This document shows, piece after piece, positions 26,819 to 36,515 of a stretch of DNA of 64,000 bases. Position numbers and translations under genes: made by a program. The notes beneath the pieces were generated by a model. That model was not told where the DNA came from. It saw only the letters and a list, made by a program, of their open reading frames with translations, and searched no databases. The stretch spans positions 1-64,000 of the forward strand of contig CAJKDU010000004.1 of assembly GCA_905198745.1 (NCBI GenBank), in the 5' to 3' direction. The number at the start of each line of letters is the position of its first letter. The first letter of the stretch is position 1. Origin of the DNA: an uncultured Prevotella sp. (lineage in GTDB: Bacteria > Bacteroidota > Bacteroidia > Bacteroidales > Bacteroidaceae).

Positions 26819-27922
26819 ATGACTAAGTTTCATAGAATATTACTGGGAGCCTACTTGGTGGCTCTTGTCTTGATGCTGGGAGCAGGTCATGCCTGCGCTC
26901 AAGAGTTGGCATTCCCGGGTGCCATGGGCTTCGGCAAGTATGTGTCGGGTGGAAGAGGAGGCGAGACGGTGCACGTCACTAACCTCAACGCTTCGGGGCC
27001 CGGCTCGCTGGCAGAAGCCGTGAGCCGTCCTCACCGCATTGTGGTGTTCGACGTGCAGGGCGTCATCCGACTGCACCCCCACAAGCGCATTGTCGTGGCA
27101 GACAGCGTGTCGGTGCTGGGCGAGACGGCACCGGGCAAGGGCATCACCATCTACGGCAGTACCTTTCAGGTGAAAGGCAACAACGTGATACTCCGTTATC
27201 TCCGCATGAGGGGCAGCATTGGCATGCCCCGCGGCAAGTGCACCTTTGTCTGCGACCATGTGGACGGACTGATGGTGGACCACTGCTCCATCTCTTGGGG
27301 GCGATGGGATAATGCGCACATCAAGGAGAGCCGCAACGTGACCTGGCAGAACTGCATCATTGCAGAGGGAATAGCCCCACAGCGGTTCGGCGCCATTACC
27401 GACGAGACCGACCGCTGGACGGTGACACGCTGCCTGTGGGCAGACAACAAAAGCCGCAACCCCAAGATGAAGTGTGGCATACAGTATGTGAACAACGTGG
27501 TGTATAACTGCAACAACGGCGCCGTGGGCGGACACTCCGAACGCAACCACTACCAGGATGTGGTGAACAATGTGTTCATCTCCGGACCTACATCGGAGAA
27601 TCCCGACACTTACTTCAACCTCTGGACTGCCACCGACCATCTTTATCAGCAAGGCAATGTGCAGGACTTGGACGTTGACGGCAAGTTCCGTCCCCAGCCG
27701 GTTACCAATTTCTCCAAGGCAACACTTGTGGACAAGCCTAACTTTGAGCCATTCCCCGAACAAGACCTGCTCACCGTGGAACAGACCGTGAAGGAAGTGA
27801 TGCGCACGGCAGGGTGCTCCAAGAAACGTGACCGCCACGACAAACGAATCATTGCCCAGCTCAAGTCGATGGGCAAGAAAGGCAAGAAGATTGACGACGA
27901 GTCGCAGGTGGGCGGCATCTGA
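26819..27922 (+). CDS. PL1-type pectate lyase, single domain
   Basis: 367 residues. Signal peptide ending near residue 27 (GAGHACA). The whole mature protein is a PL1-like right-handed beta-helix: LAFPGAMGFGKYVSGGRGG, HVTNLNASGPGSLAEAVSRPHRIVVFDVQGVI, then VDHCSISWGRWDN and a QYVNNVVYNCNNGAVGGHSE segment. It has the same core motifs as the 23166 gene but lacks all C-terminal domains; the C-terminus is basic (SKKRDRHDKRI ... GKKGKK). It is probably periplasmic, acting on pectic oligosaccharides after uptake. The next gene starts 62 bp downstream, so they are likely co-transcribed. Confidence 0.85.
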   Translation: MTKFHRILLGAYLVALVLMLGAGHACAQELAFPGAMGFGKYVSGGRGGETVHVTNLNASGPGSLAEAVSRPHRIVVFDVQGVIRLHPHKRIVVADSVSVLGETAPGKGITIYGSTFQVKGNNVILRYLRMRGSIGMPRGKCTFVCDHVDGLMVDHCSISWGRWDNAHIKESRNVTWQNCIIAEGIAPQRFGAITDETDRWTVTRCLWADNKSRNPKMKCGIQYVNNVVYNCNNGAVGGHSERNHYQDVVNNVFISGPTSENPDTYFNLWTATDHLYQQGNVQDLDVDGKFRPQPVTNFSKATLVDKPNFEPFPEQDLLTVEQTVKEVMRTAGCSKKRDRHDKRIIAQLKSMGKKGKKIDDESQVGGI

Positions 27923-27984
27923 CACATCGCTTTTCCCCTTAGCCAAACACTAACTATAAGCAACAAGAATAAAACAATATAGAC

Positions 27985-30075
27985 ATGAGAAAACTTTTTG
28001 TAAGCATCTGCCTGTTGTTCGCCCTGGGTGTCAATGCCCAAAGCATAGACCGCCAGGCAGTGGTAGAGAGAAACAATCCCCATGTGACACAGATGGACTC
28101 ACTCAGTTCGCTGTCGGTGGGCAATGGCGGCTTCGCCATGACTGTTGACGGCACCGGACTGCAGTCCTTCCCCGAACGTTACAGCAAGGGTGTGCCCCTC
28201 GGTACCATGAGCGATTGGGGCTGGCACTCGTTCAAGAACCCTGAGAACTACAAGGAGCAGGAAAGCTGGAAATACTACGACTTCGGTCGTGGCCGCAAGG
28301 AGCCTTATGCCACACAGGTGAAGGACAACAAGCGTGCCAAGGCCGCCGGCGACTGGTATCGTGTGAATCCCCACCGCCTGCATCTCGGCACCCTCGGTCT
28401 TTCCTTGGGCACCGACCCCAAGGCAGTGACGGGCATCAACCAGACACTCGACATGTGGACGGGCGAAATCAGCAGCAAGTTTAGCTATAAGGGCAAGAAG
28501 TATAGCGTGCAGACCGTGTGCGACCCTGCACTCGACATGATAGGCGCTCACATCGTTTCTGACGGCAAGATTGCCGTAGACCTGCGCTTCCCTTATCCTA
28601 CAGGAGGCCACTGCGATGACGCCTGCGACTGGACCAAGGACAATCTGCACAGCACGGTGCTGGTGGGCAAGACTGCCAACTCGGCTACCCTCAAGCGCAC
28701 CATCGACGCCACAGTCTACTATGTAACTGTGCGTTGGGAAGGCAAGGCCAAAATCAAGCAGACCGGCAAGAACCGCTATCAGCTTGTAGTCGGCGGCAAG
28801 ACGCTGAGCCTCACGTGTGAATACAGCGAGCAGCCATCGAAGGCCGACAAGACCTTTGCCCAGGTTGAGGCTGAGAGCAAGACCTACTGGGAAGGCTATT
28901 GGAAGAAAGGCGGCATGGCAGACTTCGGTGCCTGCAAGGATCCGCGTGCCAAGGAGATGGAGCGCCGCGTGGTGCTCAGCCAGTATCTTCTTGCCATTCA
29001 GGATGCCGGCGACACACCTCCACAAGAGACAGGTCTGACCTACAACTCATGGTTCGGCAAGTTCCACCTCGAGATGATTCTCTGGCACCAGGCACAGTTT
29101 GCCCTGTGGGGCCATCCCGAACTTCTCGACCGCTCGCTCTCCTGGTATTTCAAGGCCGAGGATAACGCACGCAAGATTGCACAGCGTCAGGGCTTCAAGG
29201 GTGTGCGCTGGATGAAGATGACCGACCCCGATGCCGGTGAGGCACCCTCCAGTGTGGGCAGCTTCCTCATTTGGCAGCAACCACACCTTATCTATTTGGC
29301 TGAACTTCTCTATCGTGCCAATCCCACACCGCAGGTGCTCCAGAAGTATGCTCGCCTGGTGGATGAAACTGCCGAGTTTATGGGCGACTTTGCCGAATAC
29401 GACAAGGCGAATGACCGCTACATTCTCCGCGGTTGCATCGCTGCCCAGGAAACATTGCCCGCAGCCACCACGGTGAACCCACCTTTCGAGTTGAGCTATT
29501 GGCATTGCGCCCTCAAGATTGCCCAGCAATGGCGTGAGCGCATGGGCAAGAACCGTGACGCGCATTGGGACGACATCATCCGCAAGATTTCTCCGCTTGC
29601 CTCCAAGGACAGCCTTTATCTGGCTGCCGAGACACAGCCGGATTCCTATACCAACATCAAAATGTTCAGCGACCATCCAGCCGTGACGGGTGCCGTGGGT
29701 CTGCTGCCTTACAATAGCAAGCAGGTGAACCTCGACATCATGAAGAACACCGAGAAGTGGATATGGAAGAACTGGAAGTGGGACACTTCATGGGGATGGG
29801 ACTATCCTATGATGGCCATGTGTGCCGCCCGCATGGGCGAACCTCAGAACGCAGTGGGCGCCCTGCTGATGAAAGAGCAGAAGAACACTTATCTCGTGAG
29901 CGGACACAACTACCAGGACGGTCGTCTGCGTCTCTATCTCCCCGGTAACGGCGGCTACCTCATGGCTGTTGCCATGATGTGTGCCGGATGGGACGGCTCT
30001 ACGAATCCTAATCCCGGATTCCCCCAGGACGGCAACTGGAACGTGAAGTGGGAAGGCTTGAAGCCTATGCCATAA
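27985..30075 (+). CDS. Six-hairpin glycosidase-like protein, unassigned family
   Basis: 696 residues with a signal peptide (MRKLFVSICLLFALGVNA). The N-terminal beta domain has SLSVGNGGFAMTVDGTGLQSFP, reminiscent of the GH65/GH95 clan. The C-terminal half looks like an (alpha/alpha)6 barrel, with WFGKFHLEMILWHQAQFALWGHPELL near residue 355 and WDTSWGWDYPMMAMCAARMG near 600. Conserved acidic residues in those segments could be catalytic. I cannot place it in a numbered CAZy family. Position directly after a pectate lyase and before the PL11 gene suggests it removes a sugar from pectin fragments. Repeat copy B follows it. Confidence 0.7.
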   Translation: MRKLFVSICLLFALGVNAQSIDRQAVVERNNPHVTQMDSLSSLSVGNGGFAMTVDGTGLQSFPERYSKGVPLGTMSDWGWHSFKNPENYKEQESWKYYDFGRGRKEPYATQVKDNKRAKAAGDWYRVNPHRLHLGTLGLSLGTDPKAVTGINQTLDMWTGEISSKFSYKGKKYSVQTVCDPALDMIGAHIVSDGKIAVDLRFPYPTGGHCDDACDWTKDNLHSTVLVGKTANSATLKRTIDATVYYVTVRWEGKAKIKQTGKNRYQLVVGGKTLSLTCEYSEQPSKADKTFAQVEAESKTYWEGYWKKGGMADFGACKDPRAKEMERRVVLSQYLLAIQDAGDTPPQETGLTYNSWFGKFHLEMILWHQAQFALWGHPELLDRSLSWYFKAEDNARKIAQRQGFKGVRWMKMTDPDAGEAPSSVGSFLIWQQPHLIYLAELLYRANPTPQVLQKYARLVDETAEFMGDFAEYDKANDRYILRGCIAAQETLPAATTVNPPFELSYWHCALKIAQQWRERMGKNRDAHWDDIIRKISPLASKDSLYLAAETQPDSYTNIKMFSDHPAVTGAVGLLPYNSKQVNLDIMKNTEKWIWKNWKWDTSWGWDYPMMAMCAARMGEPQNAVGALLMKEQKNTYLVSGHNYQDGRLRLYLPGNGGYLMAVAMMCAGWDGSTNPNPGFPQDGNWNVKWEGLKPMP

Positions 30076-30194
30076 GACACCGTATCGCAGGTAAGGAAGT
30101 ATAGCATGCAGGTCGTGCGGGTTCTTCTTTACCTGCGATATGGTGTTATGGCTCTTCCTGAAGTTGGGTGACACACCATGCCACAGGTTCTGAA

Positions 30195-30592
30195 CGGATG
30201 CAGATCCCTTCCGCGCTGGCTTACGGCCACTTGGCCTGCCTGTTGAAGATCGTTAGTGGCAGACTTACGAGGTGCTAATGGCAGACTAACGACAGGCAAA
30301 TGGCAGGCTAACGATATGTTAGTGACAGACTTGGGCTTGGTCCCACAGCCTGGGCAACGAGTGCCACCGCCGTGGGCACCGAGTGTCCAAACTGAGGACC
30401 AAAATTTGTGCATTCCGCTTAAATCTGTCAAGTGATGGATTAGTGATAGAAGTGATATATATTTAACCATCTATCACTCATCTATCACTCCACTTATCTC
30501 GCTTGCTGTCAACGGAATAATGTAAGATATCAAGAAAAGTGATAGATAGTGGTGAAAAAACGAAAAACTTTTCCTGCGCGTGCGCGCGCGAG
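30195..30592 (-). repeat. Composite intergenic repeat, copy B (inverted)
   Basis: Same modules as copies A and C but on the minus strand. The CG tract is at 30575-30592. It is followed (reading leftwards) by AAAGTTTTTCGTTTTTTC, CACTATCTATCACTTTTCTTGAT, GTGATAGATGAGTGATAGATGG, the TGCCCACGGCGGTGGCA block near 30361-30378, and a 22-bp array at 30252-30335. The part left of 30248 is less similar. It fills most of the 664-bp gap between the six-hairpin and PL11 genes; no gene is seen in that gap. Confidence 0.85.
30252..30335 (-). repeat. 22-bp tandem array within copy B
   Basis: Plus-strand units begin at 30252, 30274, 30296 and 30318, each a variant of GTTAGTGGCAGACTTACG plus 4 bases; period 22 bp. 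This is the reverse complement of the core in copies A and C. Confidence 0.8.
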
Positions 30593-30739
30593 AAAGGGCA
30601 TCAAGAGGGGCGGAAATAGTGGGTGTGCTTTCAGCCTGTTTCGGTGTTAATCCAAACTCTAAAACCACAAATGTCATTTCAAATCACTGGATGAACCTTT
30701 TTATTATCAACTTACTTATACGAACTAAAACAGAAAACA

Positions 30740-32977
30740 ATGAATTGTAAATCTCGAATCCTTGCCTTGATAGCTGGCATTGCCCTGCCCGCAGGCGCAG
30801 TGCAAGCCCAGTGGGTGACGCCTACCTCCCAAATGGAAAAACTCGACCGTGGCGTGGTGGCTTTTAAAGGAAAAACAAACAAGAACTTTATCAGTTGGCG
30901 CCTTCTTGGCACTGACAACCCTAATGTGACGTTCAATGTGATGCGCAATGGAACTGTCATCAAGAGCGGCATCTCGGGTGTCACCTATTATCAAGACAAC
31001 GTGTCTACTGCCCAAGAATATCAGGTGCAGACCGTGCTCGATGGAAAGGTGATCGAAACATCCCCCGTGGCTACCTCTACCACCGGCTATTATTTCCCCC
31101 TAAATCTTGACCGCCCAGCCGGCGGCACCACTCCAGCCGGTGACGCTTACACCTATTCTCCGTGCGATTGCAGTGTGGGAGATGTGGATGGCGATGGACA
31201 GTATGAGATCATCGTGAAGTGGGATCCCTCCAATTCCAAAGACAACTCGCAGGCTGGCTATACGGGCAACGTGTATCTGGATTGCTATAAGCTGGACGGC
31301 ACCAAACTCTGGCGCATTGACCTCGGCAAGAACATCCGGGCCGGTGCCCACTACACGCAGTTCCTCGTCTACGATTTTGACGGCGACGGCAAGGCCGAGG
31401 TAGTTTGCAAGACTGCACCCGGAAGCAAAGACGGCGACGGTAAATATGTGAGTAGTGCTGCGGATGATGCGACCATACAGAATGTGGACAACACGAAGGA
31501 TTGGCGTTATACATCAGGACGCAATATCGGCAAGATGGGAGGCGGACAAGAATGGCTTACCATATTCTGTGGTGCAACGGGCAATGCCATCCATACCATC
31601 TTCTACAATCCGAACCGTAATGGTGGATTGGGAGGCGAGGCAGCCCCAACAAAGAATTGGAAAGAGAGCGGCACAGATACAAGCTATGGCAACAGAGGCG
31701 AACGCTATCTGGCCACGGTGGCTTATTTGGACGGACCCGACAAGAATCCTTCGGCGGTGATGGGCCGTGGCTACTACACTTATGCCTATTTGTGGGCAGT
31801 CGACTTCGACGGCAGCAAGCTGAAGACCCGCTGGCTCCATGTTTCCGAGTCGAAGAACAAGGTGACCGTGACGGATGCCAACGGCAAGAAGACCACCAAC
31901 ACCTATTATACTAATACTGGCAACAGCGGCAAGAGCTGCACCCTCTATGCCAACGGAAACCACAACCTTTCCTGTGCCGATGTGGACGGTGACGGCAAGG
32001 ACGAAATACTCTATGGCTCGGCGGCAGTCGACGACGACGGCAGCTTGCTCTATGCCGTAGGTTGGGGTCACGGCGACGCCATGCATGTGAGCAAGCTGAT
32101 TCCCGACAGAGCTGGCTTGCAGGTGTTCGACGTGCACGAAGAGGATCCATACGGTTGGGACGTTCACGATGCTGCCACCGGTGAAGTGCTATATTATGCC
32201 TCGGGCGCCAACGACAACGGGCGCGGTCTGGCTGCCGACATCATGCCCAACGAACGCGGTTTACAGTTCTGGTCTTCCAACGACCGTACGGTGCGCAGTG
32301 CCGTGACGGGCGAGTCGGTGAGCGGCGCCAAGAGCCAACCCATTAATTTCCGTGTCTATTGGGGCGGAACCTTGAAGGACGACCTGCTGGACGGCACGTC
32401 TCTCAAGGACTATGCCGGAAAGGACTATACCCTGTATATGGGGCAAAAGGTGTTGGCTTACGGCCATTCGGCTTCGTGCAACAGCACCAAGTCCATGCCT
32501 TGTCTTGCTGCCGACCTGTTCGGCGACTGGCGCGAGGAAATCATCATGTGGGACAGCAGCAACTCGAGCACCCTCAACATCTTCTCTTCCAGCGAGACCA
32601 CCAAGTATCGCATACCCACGCTGATGCACGACCATACTTACCGTATGGGCATTACTTGGCAGAACACCGCCTACAACCAGCCACCCCATTTGGGCTTCTA
32701 CCTTCCCGACTATGTGGCTCAAGCCACTGCCATCAAAAGTGTGGATGCCGATGTGGCAGACTGGATAGCGCTTGATGAGGGTGGAGAGCTTCGGTTGGAT
32801 GTGCCTGCCGGCACATCGGTCAGTGTGGCAATACACGATGTAAGTGGACGCATTTGCTGGTCGAAGACGGTCACTGGCGCACAAAAGTTACAAATTCCAA
32901 CCTTATCTCCCGGCACTTACATGTTGAAAGCAGTATCGGGCGGAAATGTGTTTATGCGTAAGTTTTTGAATCGATAA
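30740..32977 (+). CDS. PL11 family rhamnogalacturonan lyase
   Basis: 745 residues. Signal peptide to about residue 24 (ALPAGAVQAQ). The family start MEKLDRGVVAFKG ... FISWRLLGTDNPNVTFNVMRNG is clear. It is followed by the eight-bladed propeller with many calcium-binding DxDxDG motifs (VGDVDGDGQYEIIVKWDPSNS, YDFDGDGKAEVVCKTAPGSKDG, DVDGDGKDEILYGS). It cleaves the rhamnose-galacturonate backbone of rhamnogalacturonan I by elimination. The last 60 residues (SVAIHDVSGRICWSKTV ... LSPGTYMLKAVSGG) form a T9SS type A-like sorting tail, so it is probably secreted to the surface. It lies upstream of the SusC/D genes and gives the locus its likely substrate. Confidence 0.93.
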   Translation: MNCKSRILALIAGIALPAGAVQAQWVTPTSQMEKLDRGVVAFKGKTNKNFISWRLLGTDNPNVTFNVMRNGTVIKSGISGVTYYQDNVSTAQEYQVQTVLDGKVIETSPVATSTTGYYFPLNLDRPAGGTTPAGDAYTYSPCDCSVGDVDGDGQYEIIVKWDPSNSKDNSQAGYTGNVYLDCYKLDGTKLWRIDLGKNIRAGAHYTQFLVYDFDGDGKAEVVCKTAPGSKDGDGKYVSSAADDATIQNVDNTKDWRYTSGRNIGKMGGGQEWLTIFCGATGNAIHTIFYNPNRNGGLGGEAAPTKNWKESGTDTSYGNRGERYLATVAYLDGPDKNPSAVMGRGYYTYAYLWAVDFDGSKLKTRWLHVSESKNKVTVTDANGKKTTNTYYTNTGNSGKSCTLYANGNHNLSCADVDGDGKDEILYGSAAVDDDGSLLYAVGWGHGDAMHVSKLIPDRAGLQVFDVHEEDPYGWDVHDAATGEVLYYASGANDNGRGLAADIMPNERGLQFWSSNDRTVRSAVTGESVSGAKSQPINFRVYWGGTLKDDLLDGTSLKDYAGKDYTLYMGQKVLAYGHSASCNSTKSMPCLAADLFGDWREEIIMWDSSNSSTLNIFSSSETTKYRIPTLMHDHTYRMGITWQNTAYNQPPHLGFYLPDYVAQATAIKSVDADVADWIALDEGGELRLDVPAGTSVSVAIHDVSGRICWSKTVTGAQKLQIPTLSPGTYMLKAVSGGNVFMRKFLNR

Positions 32978-33086
32978 TAATTATAAAGGTAATTTTCTAG
33001 GTGGAAAGGGCAGACTCGTGATGGGCCTGTCCTTTCTTTCTTTCGCTAAAAAGTTGGTAACAAGTGTTTATTTTCCTGCTCTTTTT

Positions 33087-33118
33087 CTTGCTTGTTATTA
33101 ATTTTTGTTTTATTTTTG
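33087..33118 (+). promoter_or_regulatory. Promoter of the susC1-susD1 unit
   Basis: CTTG (33087-33090), a 20-bp spacer and TATTTTTG (33111-33118) followed by CA. The transcript would have a leader of roughly 100 nt before the ATG at 33228. Confidence 0.6.
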
Positions 33119-33227
33119 CATCGTCATACTTAATCTTGTACCTATTCTCGTGATTCAAGTCTATTGTGTAAAAGTGATAAAGAGATAAATAAACCAAATA
33201 CCAATAATAATTATTAAATCTTTATTT

Positions 33228-36200
33228 ATGAGCAAGAAAACCGACAACTTGCATGCTGCAACACACATGTGGAAGGCTTTTTCCCAAAGAGTGTTGATGC
33301 TGGCGATAATGCTGGTAGTGAGCATGAGTGCTTTAGCACAGTCAAAGACTGTCACAGGTAAGATTGTGGATGCCAATGGCGAACCTGTCATTGGTGCCTC
33401 GGCAATCGTGAAGGGTACATCTATCGGTGGCGTGAGCGACATCGATGGAAACTTCACCATCAAGAACGTACCCGAGGATGCAACCATTCAAGTTAGTTAT
33501 GTGGGCTACAAGGCCCAGACCATTTCCGTGAAAGGAAAGAACACCCTAACCATTACTCTTTTGGAAGACAACACCACACTCGACGACGTGGTGGTCATCG
33601 GTTATGGTAGCGTGAAGAAAAGCACGTTGACCGCTGCCGTGTCCAAGATGGACGCCAAGGGCATTGAGAACCGTACCTTGGCACGTGCCGAGACAGCCCT
33701 CCAGGGTCAGTTGGCAGGTGTGCAGGTGCGTACCACTACCGGTGAGCCTGGCTCCGACATGCAGATTCGCGTGCGCGGCGCCGCTTCTGTCAATGCCTCT
33801 TCCGACCCTCTCTATGTTGTTGATGGTGTGCCAACGGACAACCTGAGCGGTATCAACCCTGCCGACATCCAGAGCGTCGAAGTGTTGAAGGACGCTGCAT
33901 CCGCAGCCATCTACGGTTCGCGCGGTTCTAACGGTGTTGTGATGGTAACCACCAAGAAGGGCAAGAGCGGCAAACCCCAGGTTTCCTTCAATGCCCAGTT
34001 CGGCTGGCAGCACATGGAGAAGAAACTCGACATTCTGAGTGCTACCGAGTGGATGAAATTCCGCTTGAGGTATAACGATGCCTACTATATGCAGCAGGCC
34101 AAGTCAAAGGGCGTGACAAATGCCAGCATCAAGGACGACAATGCCACTCGTTTGGCCAACCTTAGATTGACTAAAAATGACTATGGTGTGATTCTTGACA
34201 ACCGTTGGTTCCAGTATCTTAGCCAGGCTGACCGCGACGCTCACACATACGACGCAACCGACGAACAGCTCTGCTTGCTCGACTGGCAAGATGAGTTCTA
34301 TCGCAATGCCGCCATCCAGGATTACAACATCAATGTGGCTGGTGGTAGCGACCGCACTTCTTATATGTTCTCGGGCGGCTACATGAAGCAAGACGGTATT
34401 GCCCGTGGTACAGGCTACCAGCGCTTCTCCCTCCGCACCAAGGTGGAATCAAAGATCAACAACTACATTACAGTAGGTATCAACCTCGCTCCGACATACA
34501 TCGTGAACGACGGTTCTGGTATGGTTAACGGTAAGGACTCTCAGGCACATCAAGTGTTGACCTCTGTGCCTGTGTCTGAGCCAGGTGTAGGCTATATTAC
34601 TAATGCCAACGGCAACTCTTACTATCTTTGGGCAGGCAGTAGTTCCAGTCCTACTTATTATATGGATAAAAACACCAGCCAGAGCCGGATTATGAAGTTG
34701 GCTGCCAATGGTTTCGTGCGTGTGACTCCTATCAAGGACTTGAGCATCGAGTTCACAGGTGCTGCCCAGTACTACGACAAGGATGCCAATGCCTATTACA
34801 CCACAATGGCTTCCAAGAACTGGGCACAGGGTGAAGGCGCCAAGTCTTCAGGTCGTCATCAGACAGAACGTGCGCTCGAGACATTGGTTCAGGCTGTGGC
34901 CAACTATAACTTCACACTGGGCAAGTATCACAACTTTAATGCCATGCTCGGTGCTTCTGCCGAGAAGACCAGTGTGGGTTACACCACAGACCAGAATTTC
35001 AACGGTCCTTTCCCGAATGATGCCGTTCAAGGCTCCTTCAATGGCTCGTTGGTAGGTGTGAAGACCAATACCGTTACAGAGAAGACACCTAAGAAGTTGA
35101 CTTCTTTCTTCGGCCGTCTGCAATACAACTTCGACGAGAAGTATATGCTTTCTGCCAGCTTGCGTACTGATGGTTGCTCTGTCTTCGGATCAGACAACAA
35201 GTGGGGTGTATTCCCTGCAGCTTCTGCCGGATGGTTGGTATCTAATGAAAAGTTCTTCAAGAACTGGAACCTCAAGTGGTGGAACACCTTGAAGTTCCGC
35301 TTGAGCTATGGTGAAACAGGTAACAACAACATCAGCAACACAGCTGCTTATCCTACATTGACCAATACCACATACGGTGGCTTGAGTGGTTACTACGCCA
35401 ACTCTCTCGGCAATGCTGACCTCGGATGGGAGAAGACCAAGAGTACAGACATCGCCATTGACCTTGCCTTCTTGAAGAACCGCATCCAGTTGTCTTTGGA
35501 CTACTACACCAAGAAGACCACTGACCTTCTCTATCAGGTACCTGTTCCCGGTGTTTCGGGCTTCAAAACTGTATGGGATAACTTGGGCGACATTGACAAC
35601 CACGGATTCGAAATCGAGTTGAACACTCGCAACCTCATTGGACAGTTCAAGTGGGATACATCTTTCAACGTGGCTTACAACAAAAACGAGGTGAAGTCGC
35701 TCGGTGCTGACAACACACCTGTTTACTCAGGTTTCCAGGGTAGCAACTACTCTAACGTGCTGATGGTGGGCAAACCTATCAACACTTTCTATATGTATGA
35801 TGCTATTGGCGTGTGGAAGAACCAGGCAGAAATCGATGCTTATAGTGCAGCCCACAATGGTACTCCCGTTACCTTCGAAGGCAAGAAAATTCATCCAGGT
35901 GATATCCGTTACCGTGACGTTGACGACAGTGGAAACTTTACTGCCGACGACAAAACCTTCCTCGGCCAGCCTACTCCTAAGTTCGTGTTTGGTATGACCA
36001 ACACCTTCCATTGGAAAGATTTTGATGCATCCATCCTTCTCACCGCCCAGACAGGTGGCAAGATCTTTGGTGTGTTCGGTCGTGCCAACGACCGTCCAAG
36101 TATGGGTGCCAATACTAATGTGATGGGCCACTGGAGAAACGCTTGGTGGAGTGAGGAAGAAACAGGCGATGGCAAGACTCCTTATATCTTGAGCAAGACT

Positions 36201-36491
36201 ACTGGCGCTACGCTCGATTCGCGTTGGCTCTATTCTTCCGACTATCTGCGCATCAAGAACTTGACCATAGGCTATAAGTTGCCAATCAATCCCAAGATTA
36301 TTTCTTATGCACGTGTTTACTTCTCCGTGGAGAACCTTGCTTGCTGGAACAACTACTACGGCGGTTATTCTCCTGAGGCAGCCAACACGGCATCCAGCAG
36401 TTCTCCAGGTGGACAGAGCGCAGTGGGACTTGACTACAGTAGCTACCCATTGTCTCGTACTTTCACTTTTGGTATCAACATCAACTTCTAA
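33228..36491 (+). CDS. SusC-like TonB-dependent transporter 1
   Basis: 1087 residues. After a 37-residue N-terminus with the signal core (VLMLAIMLVVSMSALAQ) comes a carboxypeptidase-regulatory-like domain (VTGKIVDANGEPVIGASAIVKGTSIGG). The TonB box region (LDDVVVIGYG), plug (LQGQLAGVQVRTTTGEPGSDMQIRVRG, DPLYVVDGVP, SIEVLKDAASAAIYGSRGSNGVVMVTTKKG-type motif) and 22-strand barrel follow, ending in a final Phe (FGININF). It imports oligosaccharides across the outer membrane with its SusD partner, which begins 24 bp downstream. The PL11 gene upstream and hybrid sensor downstream place it in the pectin locus. Confidence 0.95.
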   Translation: MSKKTDNLHAATHMWKAFSQRVLMLAIMLVVSMSALAQSKTVTGKIVDANGEPVIGASAIVKGTSIGGVSDIDGNFTIKNVPEDATIQVSYVGYKAQTISVKGKNTLTITLLEDNTTLDDVVVIGYGSVKKSTLTAAVSKMDAKGIENRTLARAETALQGQLAGVQVRTTTGEPGSDMQIRVRGAASVNASSDPLYVVDGVPTDNLSGINPADIQSVEVLKDAASAAIYGSRGSNGVVMVTTKKGKSGKPQVSFNAQFGWQHMEKKLDILSATEWMKFRLRYNDAYYMQQAKSKGVTNASIKDDNATRLANLRLTKNDYGVILDNRWFQYLSQADRDAHTYDATDEQLCLLDWQDEFYRNAAIQDYNINVAGGSDRTSYMFSGGYMKQDGIARGTGYQRFSLRTKVESKINNYITVGINLAPTYIVNDGSGMVNGKDSQAHQVLTSVPVSEPGVGYITNANGNSYYLWAGSSSSPTYYMDKNTSQSRIMKLAANGFVRVTPIKDLSIEFTGAAQYYDKDANAYYTTMASKNWAQGEGAKSSGRHQTERALETLVQAVANYNFTLGKYHNFNAMLGASAEKTSVGYTTDQNFNGPFPNDAVQGSFNGSLVGVKTNTVTEKTPKKLTSFFGRLQYNFDEKYMLSASLRTDGCSVFGSDNKWGVFPAASAGWLVSNEKFFKNWNLKWWNTLKFRLSYGETGNNNISNTAAYPTLTNTTYGGLSGYYANSLGNADLGWEKTKSTDIAIDLAFLKNRIQLSLDYYTKKTTDLLYQVPVPGVSGFKTVWDNLGDIDNHGFEIELNTRNLIGQFKWDTSFNVAYNKNEVKSLGADNTPVYSGFQGSNYSNVLMVGKPINTFYMYDAIGVWKNQAEIDAYSAAHNGTPVTFEGKKIHPGDIRYRDVDDSGNFTADDKTFLGQPTPKFVFGMTNTFHWKDFDASILLTAQTGGKIFGVFGRANDRPSMGANTNVMGHWRNAWWSEEETGDGKTPYILSKTTGATLDSRWLYSSDYLRIKNLTIGYKLPINPKIISYARVYFSVENLACWNNYYGGYSPEAANTASSSSPGGQSAVGLDYSSYPLSRTFTFGININF

Positions 36492-36515
36492 ACCAACCCT
36501 TAAAATCTAAAGAAT

